Origin: Chitinophagaceae bacterium
GTDB lineage: Bacteria > Bacteroidota > Bacteroidia > Chitinophagales > Chitinophagaceae
Length of the DNA stretch: 64,000 nucleotides
Assembly (NCBI GenBank): GCA_017307755.1
Contig: JAFKGQ010000013.1
Span: 62,001-126,000 of the forward strand
Reading direction: 5' to 3'
The notes below the pieces were generated by a model. That model did not search any database. It had not been told where the DNA came from and saw only the letters and a program-made list of their open reading frames with translations. How positions within the stretch are numbered: position 1 is the first letter of the stretch; each line of letters begins with the position of its first letter. Positions 45,995-54,397 of the stretch are shown here, piece after piece. Made by a program: the position numbers and the translations under genes.

Positions 45995-46878
45995 GCGTAT
46001 CCGTCGTCATACCCGCCTATAATGGCAGCGCGTACATCGAGCAGGCGATCCTGTCCGTGCTGGGGCAGCAACGATGTCCCGACGAGATCCTTATTTATGA
46101 CGACAATTCTACCGACGATACCCTGGATATTTGCCGGCGGTATAAAGACCACGTATCTGTGTTCTCCGATCCATCCGGTCCTTCAGGCTTTGTGGGTGGC
46201 TGGAACAAGGCTATTGCCAGGGCCGGCGGCGATTATATCAGCATCCTGCATCAGGATGATCTATTAGAGCCCGGATTTATCCGGATTGGAATGGCGGCGC
46301 TGGAAAGAAACCCCGATATACGGCATCTGTTCTGCATCTGCAGCTATATAGACGACCGTGGGCGATCTGTCGGTGAGTCCTACCTTTCAGACAATGCATC
46401 GGAAGTAAGACTCACCGGCAAAGAATACATCCGTATCTATCAGCAGCTGGGCAGCCCCCACATCCATCGATGTCCGGGGGTCATCACTCATAGAAGCATC
46501 TTTGATCAATGCCGGTACGAGCCGGCAGCAGGTCATATCGCGGACGACGATTTTTTTTACAGAGTAGGCATGTATACGGACGTGATGGGTATCCTTCAGC
46601 CTCTGGCGGCATTCCGGGTCCATGACAGGTCGGTCACGGGGGGCCTGCAGGACGCCGAACTGGCAGGGAAATTGATGGATGATTATATTTATCAATGCCG
46701 GCAATGGAAGGGCCACCCCTTCCTGGACGAACCGACCTATAGTTATTTTCTAAAAAAGGCCGGCAAATATATCCGAAGGTTTATCGGGTATGGCATCAGA
46801 CGCCGGAATGCCGGCATGATCGCCCAGGGGATCAAACGATGGAATACGCTGCGATCGCTAAGGAGACATCTTGAATGA
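45991..46878 (+). CDS. Family 2 glycosyltransferase, last gene of the polysaccharide operon
   Basis: The N-terminus SVSVVIPAYNGSAYIEQAIL and the donor-binding ILIYDDNSTDDTLDIC define a GT-A fold, with the metal site in SILHQDDLLEPG. The C-terminal part holds a further domain with DDDFFYRVGMY. The 295 residues are normal. Its last 21 bases overlap the 3' end of the GH5 gene on the other strand, so the two transcripts are antisense at their tails. Confidence 0.86.
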   Translation: MSVSVVIPAYNGSAYIEQAILSVLGQQRCPDEILIYDDNSTDDTLDICRRYKDHVSVFSDPSGPSGFVGGWNKAIARAGGDYISILHQDDLLEPGFIRIGMAALERNPDIRHLFCICSYIDDRGRSVGESYLSDNASEVRLTGKEYIRIYQQLGSPHIHRCPGVITHRSIFDQCRYEPAAGHIADDDFFYRVGMYTDVMGILQPLAAFRVHDRSVTGGLQDAELAGKLMDDYIYQCRQWKGHPFLDEPTYSYFLKKAGKYIRRFIGYGIRRRNAGMIAQGIKRWNTLRSLRRHLE

Positions 46879-48591
46879 CATCCCGCTGAAATTAAACCCG
46901 CCTTTATCAGCTACTACTTTCAGCTGTTGCCGGCCGGCCGCTAACCGGATGTTCTTTACTATCACTGTGCTGTCAGCAGCGATATTCGCGGCCACCAGGT
47001 TGTCATTGCACAATAATGTAAACATTCCCGTATTCCCGCCGGAGGCCATCACAAAGGTGATATCATATGCTCCGGGCGTCACCACATCGACGGTATATTG
47101 AAGCCATTCCCCATCCTCGATACTAAACACGTCATACCCAAGCGAATCCGCCTGGATATCCACACCATCATTCCGGTATGCATGCCCTTTGTTACCCGCC
47201 GTCCGCACAGGAGGAGAAACATAATGATAGCTGCAGGTGTCATTGTCCTTATAGGCATACCCCTGCCTGCCGAGATCGTAATCGACAGCCTCCACAACAG
47301 ACCCATTGCTTATACGATGCTCTTTGAAAGGCATCGTCCCGGACGATCTTACCTGTCTGAACATGGCGTCGATGACATCCTTATGATAAATATTATTTTG
47401 GATCTTTATATTTTCCAGCCATTCATTCAGGGCTCTCTGCGCTTCTTCGGGAGAAGGTTTGCGTCCATTGTTCAACCAGTAATCCAGCAACATCTGATAC
47501 GAAGATGTCACTTTTATCTCCAGGGGATTATTGATCCCCATTTTTTTTAATTGCCACCAGCACCATCCTATATTATGTGTTTCTACCAATTGGATAGCTT
47601 GCGTAAACCAGGTATTCGAATTCTCACCGGATTCCCCCAGCCAGAGAGGGACATTGTATCTATCCCGCCAGTTAAGGAAATTTTGAATGCTGGCTTCGGT
47701 ATTGAAGTTGCCGTATTTATGAAAGCTAAGTACCATATTGCTGTCCCACAAGGGGAAAATGCCATTATAGTTGTTCCCGAAACCGTTGCCTTCAATAATG
47801 ATGATGTGTTTCTTATCCACTTCCCGAATGGCGGCCGTGATCTGTGTCATTAATGTCCGCAGGGGTCTATTGTTCTTTTCCTTTGTGCCGCGGGTATCCT
47901 GGGGATCGTCAAAACCCCAGTTCGGCTCGTTTATGATATCATAGCCGCCGATGGCGGGTTCATCGGCATAGCGCTGTGCCAGCTTTCGCCACAACGCAAT
48001 CACCTTCTTCCGGTTGGCTTCGCTATCCCATAGGGAAGGTTTGGCGGGATCACGATCCGATATATTCAGATCATTACCTTGTCCGCCGGGTGCGGCATGC
48101 AGGTCCAGGATAAGATACATATGGTGTGCTTTACACCAGGCCAGCAGGCTGTCTGTCATCTCAAACCCTTTTTGCAGCCAGGTATTCCTGTCCGCAACAG
48201 GCTCGGCCTCTATGGGCAGCGTGTACAGCCCATAGTGCATAGGCAGCCGGACGGAATTAAAACCCCAGGCGGCCAGAGAGTCGATATCCGTCTTTGTCGT
48301 GTGGAATCTTAACCAGTCGTCATAAAACCGGGAGGTCCTCTCCTCTCCGACGAGCTCAGCAATCTTTTGTCTTATATGATACTGCTGCCCGATGCCGCCG
48401 ACGCGAAACATGTACCCTTCCTGTAACATCCATCCGCCAAACCCCATACCCCTCAGGATAAATGTCTTTCCGCTGCCGTCGACGATCACTTTGCCTTTTG
48501 CTTTTAACCACCCATTGCCCTGACCGAAAGTGAGTGTAGAACATAATACCATCGCTGTTGCTAAACCCAATACTGACATACATTTTTTCAC
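46858..48591 (-). CDS. Secreted GH5-family glycoside hydrolase with C-terminal CBM6-like domain
   Basis: The signal peptide ends near GQGNG. The (beta/alpha)8 domain shows GFGGWMLQEGYM, FNSVRLPMHY, YLILDLHAAPGGQ, the acid/base Glu222 in DIINEPNWG and the nucleophile Glu320 in LWLGESGENS. Residues about 440-577 look like a CBM6-type jelly roll (IEDGEWLQYTVDVVTPGAYD). GH5 enzymes cut beta-glucans, mannans and related chains; the substrate here is unknown. It is last in a five-gene minus-strand set with SusC/SusD, and its position opposite a polysaccharide operon makes an exopolysaccharide-trimming role possible. Confidence 0.87.
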   Translation of the reverse strand: MKKCMSVLGLATAMVLCSTLTFGQGNGWLKAKGKVIVDGSGKTFILRGMGFGGWMLQEGYMFRVGGIGQQYHIRQKIAELVGEERTSRFYDDWLRFHTTKTDIDSLAAWGFNSVRLPMHYGLYTLPIEAEPVADRNTWLQKGFEMTDSLLAWCKAHHMYLILDLHAAPGGQGNDLNISDRDPAKPSLWDSEANRKKVIALWRKLAQRYADEPAIGGYDIINEPNWGFDDPQDTRGTKEKNNRPLRTLMTQITAAIREVDKKHIIIIEGNGFGNNYNGIFPLWDSNMVLSFHKYGNFNTEASIQNFLNWRDRYNVPLWLGESGENSNTWFTQAIQLVETHNIGWCWWQLKKMGINNPLEIKVTSSYQMLLDYWLNNGRKPSPEEAQRALNEWLENIKIQNNIYHKDVIDAMFRQVRSSGTMPFKEHRISNGSVVEAVDYDLGRQGYAYKDNDTCSYHYVSPPVRTAGNKGHAYRNDGVDIQADSLGYDVFSIEDGEWLQYTVDVVTPGAYDITFVMASGGNTGMFTLLCNDNLVAANIAADSTVIVKNIRLAAGRQQLKVVADKGGFNFSGMSFKMSP

Positions 48592-48602
48592 GGTGAAATA
48601 TT

Positions 48603-51569
48603 TTAATGCTGTAATTGCCCGTTCCCCGACCGGCTTTGTTCGGAACTACCGATGGTCGCTAAAAAATCAAATAAGCTAAGGTCCCCTTCTAACGATAGTT
48701 TTTTACGCAACCTGTACCTGCTGCTCTCCACTCCCCTGATAGAAAGATTCAGCAGGTCGGCTATTGCCTTGGTGGATAAATTCAGCCTGAGATAGGCACA
48801 GAGCTTAAGGTCTGCTGCCGTCAGCTGTGGATAAAGCTCCTTTAATATTTTTAAGAAATCATTGTTGGACTTATCAAAGTACTGAGAGAACCTCTCCCAA
48901 TCGTCAATGCTCTCCAGCTGCTCATTGATAATCTTGATGATCCTGCGGACATTCTTTGTCCTTTTATCCGGCTCCTGCTCCTCTTGGATGATGAGTATCT
49001 CGTCCTTGATCTTATTCAGAAGCTCACGTTTCTGCAGGAGGTTCATGGTATTGGAGGCCAGCTGCGCGTTGTTGTGTTCTACCTCGGCCTCCAGCTTTAT
49101 ATTCTTCAGACGAATGATCTCCTTTTCATTTTTCTCGATCTCCAGCTGATGCTGGTATTGCTGGCGCCGCTGCTCTTCCTCGAAACGCTCCCGCTGCTTT
49201 TTTAGCCTGCCCACATGCTGGACAAGGTACTTTTTCTGCTGCCGTTTGTAAAAGAAATAGATGATGGCAATGATCAGCGCGGCATAGACCAGGTAGGCAA
49301 ATAAGGTTTCATACCAGGGTGGTAAAATAGTAAAGGTAACCCGGCTCATGGAGGATTGGCGCCCGGTATTGTTCCTTGCCATTACCTCGAACTCATAGTT
49401 TCCCGCGGGCAGATTTGTATAAGTCCTTTCCGTCTTTTTTGACCACTGGGACCATTCTCTTTCGTAACCCTTCAACCTGCAACTGTATTCCACAACGCCT
49501 CCGAAATAAGGTGATGAGAACTCCACATGGATCGAGTTCCATTTATGAATGATATTTCTTTTTAGGTCGTAGACATCTCCGGCGGCAGCCGTATCTTTTC
49601 CATAGAAATATCCCCCAAAAAGGGTACTGTCCCTTTTATGATACGCCGTAACGGACCGCAGCAATACCCGCAGGCTATGGTCCCTGCCCGACTGTCTGTA
49701 TCGCTCATAATCGATGTGATAAAAACCCGTTTCGCTGGCGATGAGGACGTTGTTCTTGTCGATGGGATAAATAAATTCTTCGTCGTTCCCCAGCACGCGG
49801 TTGTTGATCTCGGGAAAACGAATGATAACAGGATTTTTAGAAGATGAGAAGTCCACTACTCCCGGCTTTTTGTCCTCTATGAACCAGATATTACCCTGGT
49901 TGTCTTCCCTGAGATAGGAAATGGTAGCAGGACCGAATATTTTATTAAAAAAGGTTGAGGGGCTAAAATCACGTATGGACCGGTCATATTCATATATTCC
50001 CTTTCTTGTCACCAGCACGATCTTGTCATGGATCCTGAACAGGTGGTTATGCCCGGCGGACAGGAAATTTCGTTTATCAGCATATGGCCGGCTCAACGGT
50101 CTGCCGCTGTCGTTAAAATCGATCTTATACAAACCCTGGTAAGGATGGGCGACCCATATGTCGTCCCCCATGACGACTATGTTCCTGGCCGACTCAAAAA
50201 ATGCATGGGATTTGGGGTTAATAAATTTTCCTCCCTGGTAATAGTATATGTGCACCCCATTGTAGGCTCCCGCGATGACCCTGGGACTCGGCTGCTGAGC
50301 CGTCAGGGATTGAAAGGACCAGAAGCCAGTGGAAGAATCAATGGGCGCGCTGGTATTGTCCCTGATAAGAAAAGCCCCATCGTTCTTTCCCATTAGTAGC
50401 TGATCGTTGACGATGGAAAGCCCCCATACAAGACCGTTGCTGCTCCTGACAGGACTAAAGTCTTCTTTTATACCATGGAAGTTATTGTCAGATGGGATAG
50501 GAACACTGTACAGACCAAGAGCTGTCCCTACATATAGCCTGTCGCCGTACAGGGAGGCTGAGTAGCCGGGCCCCTTGTTGTCGTGACTGGGAATGATATG
50601 GTTGATGGGGCTGTTGTACACCACCATGTCTATCCCGTTGTTCAAACCCAGCCAGATATTTTTCTCTTTATCTGAAAAAACGGCATTGACCGCGTTGGAT
50701 TGAAGCCCCTCCTCCTTCGTCATATGCTGTACTATTTCACCCCGTGTATTGATGATATAATATCCGCCCAATCGGGTGGCAATGACGATCCGGGCCGTAT
50801 CGATATTATAAACGGACTGTATCAGCTGCTGTCCCATGGCTGTCAGGGAGGGAGTTTCCAGCCGACGGATGTTCCCGTCCCGGATGGTATAGCATCCCGA
50901 CTTCAACGTAGCCATAAAAGTGCCCTGCTCTCCAAGATCGCCCACGGCCCTCATGGCGACCTTGTCCTTTGTAAAATCATAGGGCGAAGCAAGCGGCATC
51001 CATTGATCATTCTTAAAAACCATCAAACCTTTATCGTATTCCTGTGCGATCAGCATCTGTTTGCTGGCGCCGATAAATGCCCAGTTAATACTTTTATAGG
51101 CAATGATCTTGCCCTCATGCCATCTGAATATCCTTTTGTTGGATTGGAAAAAAACGTCATTTCCCCACCGTACGATACGCCATACGTCGGTGAACTCCGT
51201 TTCACCGGGAGGGATCAGGGGTTTTAAAGACCGGTAGGTCAATACACCCTTTTCATCAAAAAAGAAATAGCCTATCTCCTGCTGTCCTCCGACGTAGATC
51301 CTGCCATCCTTCACGGCCAGGCTCCTGACGATACAGCCGTTGGGCAATGGATAGGTCTTCCAATAAGTGCCATCAAAGACCAGCAGACCATCATCATTGG
51401 CAAAGTAAAGCAAGCCTCGTTGGTCCTGATCGATGGCCCTGTTCTGATTGCCGGATTCATAGATCTTCTTGGAAAAATTAATGATGTCCGGTATCAGGAT
51501 ACCATTCTGAGCAAGCACATGTACGGTGGAAAATAGCGTAAATAGTATGGTCGATAGTCTTTTCTTCAT
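48603..51569 (-). CDS. Membrane-bound propeller/Y_Y_Y sensor with cytoplasmic LuxR-type HTH
   Basis: The protein has a signal peptide and about 660 residues of two-component-regulator propeller repeats (LLYFANDDGLLVFDGTYW, KNIWLGLNNGIDMVVYN). A Y_Y_Y domain follows (about 665-745: VEYSCRLKGYEREWSQWS, TYTNLPAGNYEFEVMARN), then one membrane helix (about 755-775), a long coiled coil (about 775-870) and a C-terminal LuxR-like HTH (about 916-970: STKAIADLLNLSIRGVESSR). No histidine kinase or receiver domain is present, so it is a one-component system that senses ligand outside and binds DNA inside. It probably controls its own operon. Confidence 0.87.
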   Translation of the reverse strand: MKKRLSTILFTLFSTVHVLAQNGILIPDIINFSKKIYESGNQNRAIDQDQRGLLYFANDDGLLVFDGTYWKTYPLPNGCIVRSLAVKDGRIYVGGQQEIGYFFFDEKGVLTYRSLKPLIPPGETEFTDVWRIVRWGNDVFFQSNKRIFRWHEGKIIAYKSINWAFIGASKQMLIAQEYDKGLMVFKNDQWMPLASPYDFTKDKVAMRAVGDLGEQGTFMATLKSGCYTIRDGNIRRLETPSLTAMGQQLIQSVYNIDTARIVIATRLGGYYIINTRGEIVQHMTKEEGLQSNAVNAVFSDKEKNIWLGLNNGIDMVVYNSPINHIIPSHDNKGPGYSASLYGDRLYVGTALGLYSVPIPSDNNFHGIKEDFSPVRSSNGLVWGLSIVNDQLLMGKNDGAFLIRDNTSAPIDSSTGFWSFQSLTAQQPSPRVIAGAYNGVHIYYYQGGKFINPKSHAFFESARNIVVMGDDIWVAHPYQGLYKIDFNDSGRPLSRPYADKRNFLSAGHNHLFRIHDKIVLVTRKGIYEYDRSIRDFSPSTFFNKIFGPATISYLREDNQGNIWFIEDKKPGVVDFSSSKNPVIIRFPEINNRVLGNDEEFIYPIDKNNVLIASETGFYHIDYERYRQSGRDHSLRVLLRSVTAYHKRDSTLFGGYFYGKDTAAAGDVYDLKRNIIHKWNSIHVEFSSPYFGGVVEYSCRLKGYEREWSQWSKKTERTYTNLPAGNYEFEVMARNNTGRQSSMSRVTFTILPPWYETLFAYLVYAALIIAIIYFFYKRQQKKYLVQHVGRLKKQRERFEEEQRRQQYQHQLEIEKNEKEIIRLKNIKLEAEVEHNNAQLASNTMNLLQKRELLNKIKDEILIIQEEQEPDKRTKNVRRIIKIINEQLESIDDWERFSQYFDKSNNDFLKILKELYPQLTAADLKLCAYLRLNLSTKAIADLLNLSIRGVESSRYRLRKKLSLEGDLSLFDFLATIGSSEQSRSGNGQLQH

Positions 51570-51590
51570 GCCGAATGAACAAAATTGCAG

Positions 51591-52850
51591 CTATTTATAT
51601 ATCGCAATTTTATGCGTTCTTATAAGGTACGGAATATCTTTTAATTCAGCTCCAGTGGTATCCGGAAAACGGATCTTCTGAAAAATATAATCCGTTTTCC
51701 GGAAAGATCTAATATCTGTCCTTCGGACAACGAACCTCCGGTCCGTTCTGGTAAAGTGTATGAGCTTTGACGTTTGTAATGGCATATGGCAATCGATACA
51801 ACTGGAATTCGCCAGTTTAACACCTGTATGCTTTACTTCCGCATGACAATCCATGCACCTGGCAATAAACACTTCCATCCGGATATTTTCGGATGCATGC
51901 GGGTCGTGACAGGTGGTGCAGGTCATGTTTGTCCTTTGGTAACAACGACTTGTCTGCAGCAATTGCACCTGTTTGCCGTGTACGTCGGGATCCCGCCTGC
52001 CGGCGCCAAAATCCGGGAAAAAAAAATGTGACAGGGTATCCCCGGGAACAAAATCGAACAGGGTTCTTCGTACCTCCTGATCATTGCCGGAATGGCAGAC
52101 GGCGCAGATATCCAGTTGCTGTTGTCGTGTCAGGGTTTTGATGGATACCATATACCTGGCTGTCTTTACCAAAGGGTTATCCTGGTGGAATTGTACATGC
52201 TGTTGCGCGGGTCCATGACATCGCTGGCAGCCGATGCCATATACGATGGAACTTTTATCCAGGTGTTCAGTGACGGACAAGGGGCCTGACTGCACTACTT
52301 CTTTTTTGATATAGGAAGCGTGACATTCAAAGCAACGGCTGACGATCACGCGGTCAAAACGGGCATGTTGCGGGCTGAAGCCGGGGCTGTTGGCCCAGGT
52401 ATGCGTGCCGGTGAACCAGCTCAGGGGCAATTGGTGCAAGACGCTGTCTTTCCAGTAACCGTACGTCTGCGCTTTTTCACCGGATCCAAACGCGATGTCA
52501 AGACGGGCTGAAAAGGTGTTTACGCCCTGCTTGAAATGATATTGATAAAGACCGTCTTTATCTTTTTGCACGCGTATATAGGATGAGTCCAAAAAATAAA
52601 ACTGGTCGCGCAAGGACGCGACCAGTTTTTCAAGTGTAGCAGCACCCACTGCGGATGAGGTATTATAATGAACAGTATGCATATATGACCCGGCTGTCTG
52701 CCGGTGGCAATTGATACAGGTTTTTTCCATTGCGTATCCTTCACCCCTGGGGTCTTCGTTCTCCTGGTGTCCGGTATGAACGCACCTGGAAAGAAGCATA
52801 GTTCCGATGATGAGCAAGCTCATCACAACCCAGATATTAAGACCTCGCAT
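51591..52850 (-). CDS. Seven-haem cytochrome c lipoprotein
   Basis: The lipobox is LLSRC. Seven CxxCH motifs are visible; counted from an in-frame ATG at 52862 their first Cys are 49, 177, 212, 253, 315, 336 and 355. I start at 52850, two bases after the SusD stop, while 52862 would overlap it by 10 bases. The segments KAQTYGYWKDSVLHQLPLSW and SRCFECHASY match the Bacteroidota/Planctomycete multihaem family often found near SusCD genes. It probably moves electrons at the outer membrane; the partner is unknown. Confidence 0.85.
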   Translation of the reverse strand: MRGLNIWVVMSLLIIGTMLLSRCVHTGHQENEDPRGEGYAMEKTCINCHRQTAGSYMHTVHYNTSSAVGAATLEKLVASLRDQFYFLDSSYIRVQKDKDGLYQYHFKQGVNTFSARLDIAFGSGEKAQTYGYWKDSVLHQLPLSWFTGTHTWANSPGFSPQHARFDRVIVSRCFECHASYIKKEVVQSGPLSVTEHLDKSSIVYGIGCQRCHGPAQQHVQFHQDNPLVKTARYMVSIKTLTRQQQLDICAVCHSGNDQEVRRTLFDFVPGDTLSHFFFPDFGAGRRDPDVHGKQVQLLQTSRCYQRTNMTCTTCHDPHASENIRMEVFIARCMDCHAEVKHTGVKLANSSCIDCHMPLQTSKLIHFTRTDRRFVVRRTDIRSFRKTDYIFQKIRFPDTTGAELKDIPYLIRTHKIAIYK

Positions 52851-52852
52851 AG

Positions 52853-54379
52853 TTATTTCCATCCATCGTTTTGCTGAAGTTGGGTGTTGTTTAGCTCAGT
52901 TTGCGGAATGGGGAACATTTCATTTCTACCGGCAATAAATCCCCGGGGAGCTAGTACGGTGGCAGCCTTGCCCCAGCGTACCAGGTCGGGCCAGCGCAAC
53001 CCTTCACCTGCAAGCTCGAGTCTTCTTTCTGTTTCGATATTGTCCTGTGTGACGGCTACGGGGCCCAATCCTACACGGGCTCTTACGGTGTTGAGCAATT
53101 GATACGCCCTGCCTGCGGAGCTTACGTCGGCGCCGGCATTCATCAATGCCTCAGCTTCCATCAGGTAGGTGTCAGCCAGCCGGATCTCATACTGGTCCTG
53201 GGGGAAGTTAAGCGGAACAGTACCGCTGGAGGCCTGGTCGGACACTCGCCCGGCGAACTTATTCAGGAAGTAGCCGGTGTGGGAATTGTCCTGGGAATAG
53301 CTGCAGACACCGGCAGCTACCAGGCTGTCGATATCGGCGACAGTGGCGGCATACCTGGGATCTCCGTGGATAAAATTCCTGAAATCTGCCCTGAATGTCA
53401 GGAAGCCGTATCCAGGATAGTAGTCGGGAGAATTGTACCCGGTTTTCAAAGCAAAGGACCGGGGACCTGAGGTGATGCAGTTCAGGTTGCCGTCGGACGC
53501 GCCGGCATCGGGCCAGTCACCGTTGGATTTGGAAGTATGCACGAGTTCGATGATCGATTCGGAATTGAATTTATTTTTTACTTTCCACAGATCCGCAAAA
53601 TTCGGCATCAGCTGGTACCCATAGATAGAGGGGGTTGCCCCGGGATTGGCACCATTGACGTCCTTAAACTGGTCAGCAGCGGCCTGCCATTTCTTTTCAT
53701 ACAGCAATACCTTCCCCAGCAGGGCCTTGGCCGAACCTTGTGTAAGCCGTCCTCCTTCCGTTGCTACCGGGACAGTAACGGGCAGATCGGGGATAGCTTC
53801 ATTCAGGTCCTTTTCCACAAAGGCATATATTTTGTCAGGTGTGGTTTGCACTGGTTTATAGAGACTGTCGATGGGCAGTACACCTTCCAGCAGCGGGATA
53901 CTCCTGAAGAAAAATACCAGGTCGAAATAAAAGGCCGCCCTCAATGTCTTTGCTTCTGCTGTATACCTTTTTTTTGTAGCGTCATCCATGGCGATGCCCG
54001 GCAATGACCTCAACAGATAGTTAGCGCGATAGACACCGGAATACCCCCTGTTCCACAAATAGGAAGCCGGTCCTGTCAGGGGAGTGAGCGTATAGTTTTC
54101 CGTCACCTGGAGGTCGTTGATATCGCTGGGGCCGCCGCCGCCTGCATATTGGTCGCCGCCGGCGACATCCATGATGGCCATCTTGTCGTATAAGCCGCCG
54201 GATTGGAACCCCAGTCTATCGTATACCGCAACGAGCCCTGTAAAAGCCTGACCACTGGATTTATAATAATTATTGGCGGGTATACGTCCCTGATCATTGA
54301 CATTCAGTTCTCTTTTGCAGGCGCTGACAAATTGCAGAGCGGCTGCAGATGTTAGTATATATATTAATTTCTTGTTCAT
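52853..54379 (-). CDS. SusD/RagB-type surface glycan-binding lipoprotein
   Basis: The start at 54379 (MNKKLIYILTSAAALQFVSAC) is a lipoprotein signal; an in-frame ATG two codons earlier also exists. TPR-like helices typical of SusD follow (YSGVYRANYLLRSLPGIAMD, YTAEAKTLRAAFYFDLVFFF) and the C-terminus has LELAGEGLRWPDLVRWG and IPQTELNNTQLQQN. The 508 residues are standard. It forms the lid on the SusC channel and binds the ligand before import. It lies 18 bases after SusC. Confidence 0.92.
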   Translation of the reverse strand: MNKKLIYILTSAAALQFVSACKRELNVNDQGRIPANNYYKSSGQAFTGLVAVYDRLGFQSGGLYDKMAIMDVAGGDQYAGGGGPSDINDLQVTENYTLTPLTGPASYLWNRGYSGVYRANYLLRSLPGIAMDDATKKRYTAEAKTLRAAFYFDLVFFFRSIPLLEGVLPIDSLYKPVQTTPDKIYAFVEKDLNEAIPDLPVTVPVATEGGRLTQGSAKALLGKVLLYEKKWQAAADQFKDVNGANPGATPSIYGYQLMPNFADLWKVKNKFNSESIIELVHTSKSNGDWPDAGASDGNLNCITSGPRSFALKTGYNSPDYYPGYGFLTFRADFRNFIHGDPRYAATVADIDSLVAAGVCSYSQDNSHTGYFLNKFAGRVSDQASSGTVPLNFPQDQYEIRLADTYLMEAEALMNAGADVSSAGRAYQLLNTVRARVGLGPVAVTQDNIETERRLELAGEGLRWPDLVRWGKAATVLAPRGFIAGRNEMFPIPQTELNNTQLQQNDGWK

Positions 54380-54397
54380 GTGCAAATTTTTAAACTG

